A DNA stretch of 6,627 bases from Bacillota bacterium (GCA_023417285.1 JAEZFR010000050.1:1-6627); one strand, 5' to 3'; shown: positions 1 to 6,299, counted from the stretch's first letter. Numbers and translations are program-made. The notes: generated by a model not told the origin, from the letters alone.

Positions 1-2
1 TA

Positions 3-1931
3 CGCTATAAATATGGTCTGTTCAAGCAGTACTTTGACAATGGCTTCCAAAAGGAAATGATGGATGATTGGCAGACCTTGGGAGATCCTTGGAGCGTAAA
101 AAGGGAAGACCTTGCAATAAAGGTTGACTTTGCAGACCAAAGTGTATTTGCAGTTCCATACGATACACCTGTTATAGGTTATGGGGGGAAATGCATCAAT
201 ACTTTGAGATTGTGGGAAGCAAAGGCTATTAATGTTGCCACCACTGACCCTGAAATTGCAAAGGAAGAAAAGAGCAGAGCGGAAGAAATATCAGGTGTGC
301 TTTATCCAAATGATGAAGGCGAAGCAGGAAAGATTTTGAGAATTAAGCAGCAGTATTTCTTCTCAAGTGCATCACTTCAAGATTTAGTGAGAGAGTACAA
401 AAAGCTTAATGGAAAAGATTTCTCAAAGTTTGCTGACAAGTATTGCGTGCAGCTCAATGATACACACCCTGTTGTATCAATTCCTGAACTTGTAAGAATA
501 TTGGTTAATGAAGAGGGTATGACCTTTGAAGATGCTTTCAATGTTGCTCAAAAAACATTTGCTTACACAAACCATACCATTTTACCTGAAGCATTGGAAA
601 AATGGGGAGTTGATTTATTTAAGTCGGTGCTCCCTGAAGTATATAAGTTTATTGAGTTGATAAATGACAGATTAGTCAGAGAGCTTAGGTCAAAGGGCTT
701 TGATGATAATAGGATAGCTCAATACACAATTATTGATGGAAATACGTTGCACATGGCTCGCCTTGCAATATATGCAACCTTCTCTACCAATGGTGTTGCT
801 AGGATACACTCAAATATCTTGAAGGATTGTTGTTTGAACGAATGGTATCAGCTATATCCTGAGCGTTTTAACAACAAAACAAATGGTATTACGCAGAGAC
901 GCTTTTTACTTATGAGTAACAAGGAGCTTGCAAAGTTTATAACAGAAAAAATTGGAGATAGCTGGATTGTAAATCTTGAGGATTTGAAGCAACTAGAAAA
1001 GTATGCTGATGATACTTCAGTGCTTGAAAACTTCACAAAGATTAAAAAAGCCAAGAAGGTTGGGCTTTGTAACTATATAGAAAAGAAAGAGGGTATTAAG
1101 CTTAACCCTAACTTCATTTTTGATATACAGGTAAAGAGACTGCATGAGTACAAGAGACAGCTTCTCAATGCATTTTCAATAGTGGACATCTATTTTGGAC
1201 TCAAGGAAGGCAGAATCAAGAATTTTAACCCTACCGTGTTCATATTTGGTGCTAAGGCAGCTCCCGGGTACTATAGAGCAAAGGGAATAATCAAGTATAT
1301 TAACGAAATCGCAAAGCTTATTAATAATGATAGAGATATGGAAGATAAGTTAAAGGTATTGTTTGTAACAAACTATAACGTTTCATATGCCGAAAAGCTT
1401 ATACCAGCTGCAGATATTTCAGAACAAATATCTACTGCGGGTACTGAAGCTTCGGGCACTGGTAATATGAAGTTTATGCTCAACGGTGCAGTTACACTAG
1501 GTACTCTTGATGGTGCCAATGTTGAGATAGTTGAACAGGCAGGAGACGAAAACAATTATATCTTTGGTGCAAAGGTAGAGGAAATTGAGGCAATCAGAAA
1601 TAGCTATAATCCAGCAGATATTTATAATAATAATGCTAGAATCAAGAGGGTAGTAGACACCTTGATTGATGGAACCTTTGATGATAATGGAACAGGTATG
1701 TTTAGAAGCCTGTATGATGCATTGATACATGGTGCACATTGGCACAAGGCAGATAACTACTTCATATTGCATGATTTCGAAGGGTATGTAGATACCAAGC
1801 TGAGAGCTATTGCTGATTATAGTGATATAAATGCTTTTGCAAAGAAGTGTTTTATTAACATGTGCAATGCAGGAAAATTCTCAAGTGACCGAACAATCAA
1901 AGAGTATTCAAAAGATATATGGCATGTATAA
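3..1931 (+). CDS. glgP: Glycogen/maltodextrin (alpha-glucan) phosphorylase, 5'-truncated by the window edge
   Basis: Cytoplasmic PLP-dependent GT35 enzyme that cleaves terminal alpha-1,4 glucose units with phosphate, giving glucose-1-phosphate. The frame is open from position 3, and its first residues (RYKYGLF) match the family's GYGIRY segment. The ATG at 57 is therefore internal, and roughly 130-150 N-terminal residues lie upstream. The visible part is 642 residues. Family landmarks in order are VPYDTPVIGYG, QLNDTHP, YTNHTILPEALEKW, NGVARIHS, KTNGITQRR, QVKRLHEYKRQLLN, KAAPGYY, and the PLP signature EASGTGNMKFMLN. The PLP lysine is residue 490 of the visible part (codon 1470-1472). The loop between DPW and VPYDTP is about 21 residues, which looks shorter than in rabbit muscle phosphorylase as I remember it. 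The reading frame is intact to the TAA stop. Glycogen versus maltodextrin preference cannot be decided from sequence; the adjacent maltodextrin importer suggests it also handles imported dextrins. Confidence 0.96.
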   Translation, partial: RYKYGLFKQYFDNGFQKEMMDDWQTLGDPWSVKREDLAIKVDFADQSVFAVPYDTPVIGYGGKCINTLRLWEAKAINVATTDPEIAKEEKSRAEEISGVLYPNDEGEAGKILRIKQQYFFSSASLQDLVREYKKLNGKDFSKFADKYCVQLNDTHPVVSIPELVRILVNEEGMTFEDAFNVAQKTFAYTNHTILPEALEKWGVDLFKSVLPEVYKFIELINDRLVRELRSKGFDDNRIAQYTIIDGNTLHMARLAIYATFSTNGVARIHSNILKDCCLNEWYQLYPERFNNKTNGITQRRFLLMSNKELAKFITEKIGDSWIVNLEDLKQLEKYADDTSVLENFTKIKKAKKVGLCNYIEKKEGIKLNPNFIFDIQVKRLHEYKRQLLNAFSIVDIYFGLKEGRIKNFNPTVFIFGAKAAPGYYRAKGIIKYINEIAKLINNDRDMEDKLKVLFVTNYNVSYAEKLIPAADISEQISTAGTEASGTGNMKFMLNGAVTLGTLDGANVEIVEQAGDENNYIFGAKVEEIEAIRNSYNPADIYNNNARIKRVVDTLIDGTFDDNGTGMFRSLYDALIHGAHWHKADNYFILHDFEGYVDTKLRAIADYSDINAFAKKCFINMCNAGKFSSDRTIKEYSKDIWHV

Positions 1932-2110
1932 GATTACAGTAGTATTTAGAGCTGCTAAGCAACGTCAAGACATTTGACGGAATATGTAAGATTTCTGCTA
2001 GTATTGCGAGCAGTAAAACAACATCAAGACATATGTCGGCATATGTAAGATTTAGCTAGTATTTAGAGCTGCTAAGCAACATTAAACATATGTCGGCATG
2101 TGTATAAAAA
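1911..2110 (+). repeat. 58-59 nt imperfect tandem repeat starting in the glgP 3' end
   Basis: The anchor AAGATT recurs at 1930, 1988 and 2047 (periods 58 and 59), and a fourth partial unit runs into 2110. A 24-nt block at 1940-1963 is repeated exactly at 2057-2080. The last glgP codons and its stop (from about 1911) resemble the unit boundary, so the array appears to have grown from the gene end. Units 2 and 3 each carry a 7-bp hairpin with loop TCGG: 2029-2035 with 2040-2046, and 2086-2092 with 2097-2103. In the latter, one A-T pair is replaced by a G-T wobble, so folding is kept. Unit 1 has a different 6-bp hairpin (CGTCAA 1963-1968 with TTGACG 1974-1979). No T-run follows these hairpins, so they are not ordinary terminators. 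Confidence 0.8.
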
Positions 2111-2114
2111 TTCC

Positions 2115-2154
2115 TCCTAAAAGGTAGTATAATCATATAATTCCATTTTTAGGA
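2115..2154 (+). promoter_or_regulatory. Probable malE promoter with a flanking inverted repeat (candidate operator)
   Basis: Two perfect -10 hexamers TATAAT lie at 2128-2133 and 2136-2141, 44-57 nt before the malE start. Neither has a convincing -35 at 16-18 nt (the best candidates are A-rich or CCTCCT), which would fit activator dependence. An 8-bp inverted repeat, TCCTAAAA at 2115-2122 and TTTTAGGA at 2147-2154, brackets both hexamers with 24 nt between the arms. It could bind a dimeric regulator or fold in the leader if transcription starts upstream. I see no clear CcpA cre or LacI/MalR-type operator. The hexamers are seen directly; promoter and operator function are inferred. Confidence 0.5.
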
Positions 2155-2171
2155 TTTGATTTATTTACTAT

Positions 2172-2176
2172 GGAGG
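2172..2176 (+). promoter_or_regulatory. Ribosome binding site that fixes the malE start
   Basis: GGAGG lies 8 nt before the ATG at 2185. An in-frame ATG at 2170 overlaps this site and has no Shine-Dalgarno of its own. Using it would also put MEEIK in front of the lysine-rich start of the signal peptide, so 2185 is preferred. Confidence 0.85.
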
Positions 2177-2184
2177 AAATAAAA

Positions 2185-3417
2185 ATGAAAAAAAGAGTAT
2201 TATCAATATTGGTTATTGCAGCCTTACTTTGTACAATGATTTTTTCGCTGACGGGATGCAGCACAACAAAATCACCTACGCCCGGCGCGTCAAGCTCAGC
2301 TGTAAACCTTACTATATGGGGAGCAGCAGAAGACCAGAGGATGCTAAGTGAGATGGTGGAAAACTTCAGAAAAACTTATACGGACAAGCAATATAAGGTT
2401 ACAATCCGTGTTAATGGAGAAGATGTTGCAAAGGAAGAAGCATTAAAGGATATTGATATGGCTGCTGACATATTTTCAATAGCTCATGACCAGCTTGGTG
2501 CCTTGGTATCAGCTGGTGCTGTATATGAAAACACAAAATATGTTGATAATATCAAAAATGAGCAAATAGAAGGTGCTGTTACTGCTGCTCAATATGACAA
2601 TAAGTTTTATGGTTATCCGTTCTCAGCTGAGACTTACTTTTTATATTATGACAAAAGTAAGTTAACAGCGGATGATATTACTTCCCTCGATAAGATACTT
2701 GCGAAGCAACAGGGGGATGGAGTAGCAAAGTTCGGATATGATATGCAGGATGCTTACTTTTCAGGGTCATTCTTTATTACAAACGGCTGTGAACTTTTTG
2801 GTGCAAATGGCAGCGACAAAAATACAGTAACCTTCAACAACGCCCATGGCCTAGAAGTAGGAAAATGGCTTACAACCCTCAAAGATAAAGGTGTTATAAA
2901 TCTAGACGGTGATGTAGCTGGCTCGCAGTTCAAGGCTGGAAAGCTTGCTGCATATGTATGTGGACCATGGAAGGCTGCTTCTTATAAGGAAGCACTTGGA
3001 GAAAATTATGGTGTTGCCAAGCTGCCAATGGTTAATTTTGGTGGTGGGGATAAGGAGTGGAAGTCTTTTGCTGGCTTCAAGATGTACGTTGTAAAATCCA
3101 CAACAAAATATCCTGAAGAGGCCATGTTGCTGGCAAATTATCTTTCAAATGAAGAAAATCAGACTAAGCGTTTTGCTGATAGAATGTTGTTGCCCACAAA
3201 TGCAAAGGTAGCCCAACACGAAAGCATTACTAAGGACCCTACAGTTAAGGCAATCCTTGAGCAGCTACCCAATTGTGTTGCAATGCCTTCAATTCCACAG
3301 ATAGGAAGGTTCTGGGATCCAACGGCAGCATTTACGAAGGACACCTTTGTTGGTGCAATAAAGACTGCAGACATTCAAAGCAAGCTTGATAAGCTTGTAG
3401 CAGATATCAAGAGTTAG
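2185..3417 (+). CDS. malE: Maltodextrin/maltose ABC transporter substrate-binding lipoprotein
   Basis: Extracellular lipid-anchored receptor (family 1 solute-binding protein) that delivers maltodextrin to the MalF-MalG channel. From the ATG at 2185 it has 410 residues, close to the family's usual 390-430. The lipoprotein signal is a basic MKKR, a hydrophobic core at about residues 5-22, and the lipobox LTGC with the modified cysteine at 25. A flexible Ser/Thr/Pro linker follows (about 26-40). MalE-like segments follow: LTIWGAAEDQ (about 42-51), ADIFSIAHDQLGALVSAG (from about 94), the YPFSAET region, GPWKAAS (260-266) and LLPTNAKV near 335. Sugar specificity (maltodextrin rather than another oligosaccharide) rests on family resemblance plus the adjacent phosphorylase and MalF/MalG-like permeases, so it is inferred. 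The gene has its own likely promoter and is followed by a terminator, which suggests it is made in excess over the permeases. Confidence 0.93.
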   Translation: MKKRVLSILVIAALLCTMIFSLTGCSTTKSPTPGASSSAVNLTIWGAAEDQRMLSEMVENFRKTYTDKQYKVTIRVNGEDVAKEEALKDIDMAADIFSIAHDQLGALVSAGAVYENTKYVDNIKNEQIEGAVTAAQYDNKFYGYPFSAETYFLYYDKSKLTADDITSLDKILAKQQGDGVAKFGYDMQDAYFSGSFFITNGCELFGANGSDKNTVTFNNAHGLEVGKWLTTLKDKGVINLDGDVAGSQFKAGKLAAYVCGPWKAASYKEALGENYGVAKLPMVNFGGGDKEWKSFAGFKMYVVKSTTKYPEEAMLLANYLSNEENQTKRFADRMLLPTNAKVAQHESITKDPTVKAILEQLPNCVAMPSIPQIGRFWDPTAAFTKDTFVGAIKTADIQSKLDKLVADIKS

Positions 3418-3480
3418 TTTTAGGATATATATCAAGAGTTAGCTTTAGGATATATATATCAAGAGTTAATTTTAGATATC
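3404..3480 (+). repeat. 25-27 nt tandem repeat starting in the malE 3' end
   Basis: The unit ATATCAAGAGTTAG plus a TTTTAGG-like tail begins at 3404, 3429 and 3456, and a fourth truncated start (ATATCAG) is at 3476. The first copy contains the last malE codons (Ile-Lys-Ser) and the TAG stop; copies 2 and 3 repeat the stop or a TAA variant. Periods of 25 and 27 nt are not multiples of three, so the copies do not extend the gene. Confidence 0.85.
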
Positions 3481-3513
3481 AGAACTAAATAAAATAAAAT
3501 TCTATATTTTTTG

Positions 3514-3549
3514 ATAATGCGGTGGCTATTGCCACCGCATTATTTTTTT
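3514..3549 (+). terminator. Strong rho-independent terminator between malE and malF
   Basis: A perfect 13-bp stem (3514-3526 with 3531-3543) has a GC-rich centre (GCGGTGGC with GCCACCGC) and loop TATT. A run of seven T covers 3543-3549. It lies 96 nt after the malE stop and 65 nt before the malF ATG. Incomplete termination here would give abundant malE mRNA and less malE-malF-malG mRNA, a common arrangement for binding protein and permease genes. I found no convincing separate promoter between it and malF. Confidence 0.9.
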
Positions 3550-3601
3550 ACTATAAGGACATATTAACCTTTATGAATGCTAGGGTTTGAATTAATTTGA
3601 A

Positions 3602-3608
3602 AGTAGGT
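3602..3608 (+). promoter_or_regulatory. Weak ribosome binding site used to choose the malF start
   Basis: AGTAGGT matches AGGAGGT at six of seven positions and lies 6 nt before the ATG at 3615. An in-frame TTG at 3597 is possible and would add six residues (MKVGSN), but its nearest purine stretch (AGGG near 3582) is 11 nt away and weak. The ATG is preferred, with the uncertainty noted. Confidence 0.55.
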
Positions 3609-3614
3609 AGCAAT

Positions 3615-5174
3615 ATGTCATTTAAAAAAGACAATAAAAATGGCAGGCAGGCAAGTGGCCAACAAGCAAGTGATAAACAAATAAGTGATAAACGAATAAG
3701 TGATAAACGAATAAGTGATAAACAAGCAAGTGGCCAACAGCAAAGTGGCCTACTATCAAATGCTCAGCAGCCAATGTCTGACCACTTTACACAGGGAAGC
3801 ATAAAGAGCTTTTTGGGAGGATCCACCAATGGCTTTATAGATTTTTTTAAAACATTCTCGGAAGGCACATTTAGCACTAGAATGTCTTTTCTTATAATGG
3901 GTTTTGCTAATCTTTTAAACAAGCAGATTATAAAGGGGCTAATATACTTATTAATCGAAATTATTTATATTATATATCTTTTTACCATCGGGATACCTGC
4001 AATTATCGGGTTAGGTACTCTGGGTACCAAAACTCAGGGCTGGGAATTTGACCCCAATCGAGGTATTAATGTACTAGTACAAGGGCATAACTCCATGCTT
4101 ATGCTAATTTCTGGTGTAGCTGCTATTATACTTACTGTATTATTCATACTTGTATATATCAGCAATGTTAGGAGCGCCAGGCTGGTACAACAATTATCTG
4201 AGCAGGGTAAGCACATACCCCGTTTTAACGATGACCTGAGAGACCTTATGGATTCTAGATTCCATATTACACTTCTAACAGTGCCAATATTGGGGATTGT
4301 AATATTTACAGTAATTCCTCTGATATTTATGATATTGATTGCGTTTACTAATTTTGATGCAAATCACCAGCCACCCGGCAATCTGTTTACATGGGTTGGT
4401 TCTCAGAACTTTAAGCAGCTGCTCTTTGGGAGCACAACGCTATCAAAAACTTTTTTTCCTATCCTTTCTTGGACAATAATGTGGGCCGTTATAGCTACCT
4501 TTTCTAATTACATTTTTGGAATAATAGTTGCTCTACTTATAAACAACAAGGGCATAAAGTTTAAAAAGGGCTTTAGAACAATATTTGTATTAACCATTGC
4601 TGTACCACAGTTTGTGTCACTACTTATTATGAGGAATATGCTTAATGACTATGGCCCAGTCAATGAACTATTTTTGAGCATGGGGTGGATTACACAGAGA
4701 ATACCTTTTTTGACAGATGCGCTAATGGCAAAGGTGTCAGTACTGTTAGTGAATCTATGGATTGGCATTCCTTATACAATGCTCATTACAACGGGGATAT
4801 TGATGAATATTCCTGAGGATTTATATGAGGCTGCAAGAGTGGATGGAGCCTCTCCCTATAAAATGTTTGTCAAGATTACACTGCCACAGATATTGTTTGT
4901 AACACTACCATATTTGATTACTCAGTTTATAGGCAATATCAATAACTTTAACGTTATATACCTGCTAACAAATGGGGGACCGACCTCTAGCAACTACTAT
5001 TTTGCAGGTAAAACGGATTTGTTAATAACATGGCTTTATAAGCTAACTGCAGATAGAAAGGATTACAGCATTGCTTCAACCATTGGAATTATTGTTTTTG
5101 TTATTTCTGTAGTTATTTCGTTGATAACCTATACCAACTCCGCAGCATATAAAAGAGAGGACGAATTCACATGA
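3615..5174 (+). CDS. malF: Maltodextrin ABC transporter permease, MalF type, with pentapeptide-repeat N-terminal tail
   Basis: Integral membrane subunit that forms the translocation channel with MalG. It has 519 residues from the ATG at 3615, roughly 80 more than the Bacillus-type homologues I know (about 420-435). The extra length lies mostly in a hydrophilic N-terminal tail of about 90-100 residues, in which residues 12-46 are seven pentapeptides of type [QR]-[AIQ]-S-[DG]-x. About eight membrane segments follow, near 105-134, 160-184, 218-244, 281-309, 320-342, 373-397, 428-452 and 485-507, as in E. coli MalF. The ATPase-coupling EAA motif is intact: E405-A-A, G411, then I421-x-L423-P424. 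The gene follows the terminator after malE and has a weak Shine-Dalgarno. It ends in a TGA overlapped by an ATG (ATGA) that opens only a two-codon frame. No ATPase gene is adjacent, so a shared MalK/MsmK-type ATPase elsewhere is inferred. Confidence 0.93.
   Translation: MSFKKDNKNGRQASGQQASDKQISDKRISDKRISDKQASGQQQSGLLSNAQQPMSDHFTQGSIKSFLGGSTNGFIDFFKTFSEGTFSTRMSFLIMGFANLLNKQIIKGLIYLLIEIIYIIYLFTIGIPAIIGLGTLGTKTQGWEFDPNRGINVLVQGHNSMLMLISGVAAIILTVLFILVYISNVRSARLVQQLSEQGKHIPRFNDDLRDLMDSRFHITLLTVPILGIVIFTVIPLIFMILIAFTNFDANHQPPGNLFTWVGSQNFKQLLFGSTTLSKTFFPILSWTIMWAVIATFSNYIFGIIVALLINNKGIKFKKGFRTIFVLTIAVPQFVSLLIMRNMLNDYGPVNELFLSMGWITQRIPFLTDALMAKVSVLLVNLWIGIPYTMLITTGILMNIPEDLYEAARVDGASPYKMFVKITLPQILFVTLPYLITQFIGNINNFNVIYLLTNGGPTSSNYYFAGKTDLLITWLYKLTADRKDYSIASTIGIIVFVISVVISLITYTNSAAYKREDEFT
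3648..3752 (+). repeat. 15-nt in-frame tandem repeat in the 5' part of malF
   Basis: Seven successive 15-nt units start at 3648, 3663, 3678, 3693, 3708, 3723 and 3738. They encode QASGQ, QASDK, QISDK, RISDK, RISDK, QASGQ and QQSGL. Units 4 and 5 are identical at DNA level. The serine codon AGT is the same in all units and the coding frame is kept. This is a minisatellite whose copy number could vary between strains without a frameshift. The product stretch is hydrophilic, probably disordered, and by topology would be cytoplasmic. Confidence 0.9.
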
Positions 5175-5192
5175 AATGAGATACGAATTCAC

Positions 5193-5240
5193 ATGAAATG
5201 GGATACAAAATCCCATGAAATGCGATACGAATTCACATAA
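5193..5240 (+). other. 15-codon mini-ORF inside the malF-malG repeat array
   Basis: ATG at 5193 opens a frame encoding MKWDTKSHEMRYEFT and stops at TAA 5238-5240. It is in the malF frame, 21 nt after the malF stop, because three 22-nt units add to 66 nt. Its end (RYEFT) echoes the malF C-terminus (REDEFT). It has no strong Shine-Dalgarno (GAGATACGA upstream), and it probably reflects repeat duplication rather than a selected peptide. Translation is unproven. Confidence 0.2.
5198..5216 (+). other. Small hairpin in the malF-malG spacer (first)
   Basis: ATGGGAT at 5198-5204 pairs with ATCCCAT at 5210-5216 around the loop ACAAA, a perfect 7-bp stem. It exists because the third repeat unit changed from GAATTCAC to AAAATCCC. 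It covers the ATG of that unit. No T-run follows, so it is not a terminator. Confidence 0.5.
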
Positions 5241-5278
5241 ATAACGATTCAAATAAAAGGGAGGACTATTTCACATTA

Positions 5279-5295
5279 AAGAATCACGGATTCTT
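5279..5295 (+). other. Small hairpin in the malF-malG spacer (second)
   Basis: AAGAATC at 5279-5285 pairs with GATTCTT at 5289-5295 around the loop ACG. It is a perfect 7-bp stem located 40 nt before the malG start and followed by A residues rather than T. It could pause or stabilise the mRNA, or be incidental. Confidence 0.45.
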
Positions 5296-5319
5296 AAAAA
5301 GAAGACGTTCACGCAAAAA

Positions 5320-5324
5320 GGAGG
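5320..5324 (+). promoter_or_regulatory. malG ribosome binding site
   Basis: GGAGG lies 10 nt before the malG ATG and is the strongest Shine-Dalgarno in the spacer. It marks the last repeat unit as the functional start among several decayed look-alikes. A second GGGAGG at 5259-5264 has no start codon at the matching distance (ATT at 5275). Confidence 0.85.
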
Positions 5325-5334
5325 ATAAATTCAC

Positions 5335-6186
5335 ATGGAAAGCCGAAAAAACAACAGGGGATTTTGGAATGGCATTATTTATATAATTTTAACTGTCATG
5401 GCTGTGCTTTGGATTTTGCCTATAATATGGGTGATATTGACGTCACTTAGGCTGGAGCAAGGCACTTTTACACCATATTTTATTCCGAAGGGTTTTACAA
5501 TAGATAATTATGTGAGGCTTTTTACCGATAATACAGTGTTCAGTTTTGCTAGATGGTTTGGCAACACCTTGTTTGTAGCGATTTGCACTTGTGTTTTGAC
5601 TACATTTATTACACTGTGTACTGCATATGTTATATCACGTATACGGTTCAAGATGAGAAGGACATATATGAATGTGGCACTGGTATTGGGCATGTTTCCC
5701 GCATTTATGTCCATGATTGCTGTATATTATGTGCTCAAATCAGTAAACCTTACACAAAGCCTGCTTGCACTTATATTGGTATACTCAGCTACTGGCGGTA
5801 TCACATTTTATATAGCAAAGGGCTTCTTTGACACAGTTCCCAGAGCACTCGATGAAGCTGCTATGATAGATGGTGCAACCAAATCTCAGACCTTTACCAA
5901 GATTATTCTCCCACTTTCCAAACCGATAATAGTATACACGGCGCTAATGGGCTTTATGGCACCATGGATAGACTTCATATTTGCCAAGATTATCATGGGG
6001 GATAATTATGAGAAGTACACCGTTGCAGTTGGCTTATATACCATGCTGAACAGGGAGTTTATTGACATGTACTTTACACGTTTCGCTGCCGGTGCTGTAT
6101 GCACAGCCATACCAATAACTGTGCTATTTATTTATTTGCAGAAGTACTTTGTTGATGGTATTACAGGGGGAGCAGTGAAGGGGTAG
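5335..6186 (+). CDS. malG: Maltodextrin ABC transporter permease, MalG type
   Basis: Second channel subunit of the maltodextrin importer, partner of MalF. It has 283 residues, normal for the family. About six membrane segments are visible, near 13-37, 74-100, 113-134, 140-163, 197-220 and 248-268. The EAA loop that contacts the ATPase is intact: E174-A-A, D179-G180, then I190-x-L192-P193. The ending VDGITGGAVKG is typical of MalG proteins. The start at 5335 is fixed by GGAGG 10 nt upstream. The gene is separated from malF by 160 nt of repeats, much more than the short or overlapping junction usual for malF-malG, so translational coupling is probably weakened. It is the last gene of the importer cluster in this window. 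Confidence 0.95.
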   Translation: MESRKNNRGFWNGIIYIILTVMAVLWILPIIWVILTSLRLEQGTFTPYFIPKGFTIDNYVRLFTDNTVFSFARWFGNTLFVAICTCVLTTFITLCTAYVISRIRFKMRRTYMNVALVLGMFPAFMSMIAVYYVLKSVNLTQSLLALILVYSATGGITFYIAKGFFDTVPRALDEAAMIDGATKSQTFTKIILPLSKPIIVYTALMGFMAPWIDFIFAKIIMGDNYEKYTVAVGLYTMLNREFIDMYFTRFAAGAVCTAIPITVLFIYLQKYFVDGITGGAVKG

Positions 6187-6240
6187 GGGATTTTGGGATA
6201 TGTTGAACTTATTTGAGTACGGGAATTATAAGACAATAGT

Positions 6241-6299
6241 ATGGGGTTTTTTAGTATTTATGGTGTGATACCACTAAATGTATATCTATGCCCATTTTT
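6241..6299 (+). terminator. Possible weak terminator after malG
   Basis: An inner hairpin (ATTTATGGT 6256-6264 with ACCA-C-TAAAT 6270-6279, one bulged C) is enclosed by an outer five-base match ATGGG 6241-6245 with CCCAT 6291-6295, which runs into TTTTT at 6295-6299. The structure is loose and AT-rich, and the call is tentative. No better terminator is visible between 6187 and 6340. Confidence 0.3.

Larger units (their letters stand above)
5155..5340 (+). repeat. 22/38-nt degenerate repeats of the malF-end / malG-start region
   Basis: Seven units share a TTCAC core followed by ATG or a decayed version. The cores begin at 5166, 5188, 5210 (changed to ATCCC), 5232, 5270, 5308 and 5330, with spacings of 22, 22, 22, 38, 38 and 22. 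The first unit holds the malF end (codons for DEFT and the TGA stop). The last holds the real malG ribosome binding site and start. Units at 5166, 5270 and 5330 are preceded by AGAGGAC, GGGAGGAC and GGAGGAT, so they look like copies of a translation start region. ATG is lost in the 5232, 5270 and 5308 units. The array fills the whole malF-malG spacer. Confidence 0.85.

Noticed and set aside
57..59. ATG at 57 as the phosphorylase start
   Set aside because: The frame is open upstream to the window edge and encodes conserved phosphorylase residues (RYKYGLF), so this methionine is internal.
1373..1772. Minus-strand open frames of 60 and 91 codons opposite glgP
   Set aside because: They lie antisense to the most conserved part of the phosphorylase, show no recognisable motif and no ribosome binding site I could see; they are shadows of the coding strand.
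1911..2110. CRISPR-like array after glgP
   Set aside because: Units are contiguous imperfect tandem copies with no constant repeat separated by unique spacers, and no cas gene is present.
2170..2172. ATG at 2170 as the malE start
   Set aside because: It overlaps the GGAGG site that serves the ATG at 2185, has no ribosome binding site of its own, and would put acidic residues before the signal peptide.
3404..3550. Insertion-sequence remnant between malE and malF
   Set aside because: The repeats are short copies of the malE end, with no terminal inverted repeats, target duplication or transposase fragment; the one inverted repeat is a terminator.
5279..5300. Terminator between malF and malG
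   Set aside because: The 7-bp hairpin is AT-rich and followed by A residues, not a T-run, so intrinsic termination on the + strand is unlikely.
5553..5831. A 92-codon plus-strand open frame inside malG
   Set aside because: It lies out of frame within membrane-segment codons of malG; the Cys/Tyr/Ile-rich product looks like a frame shadow.
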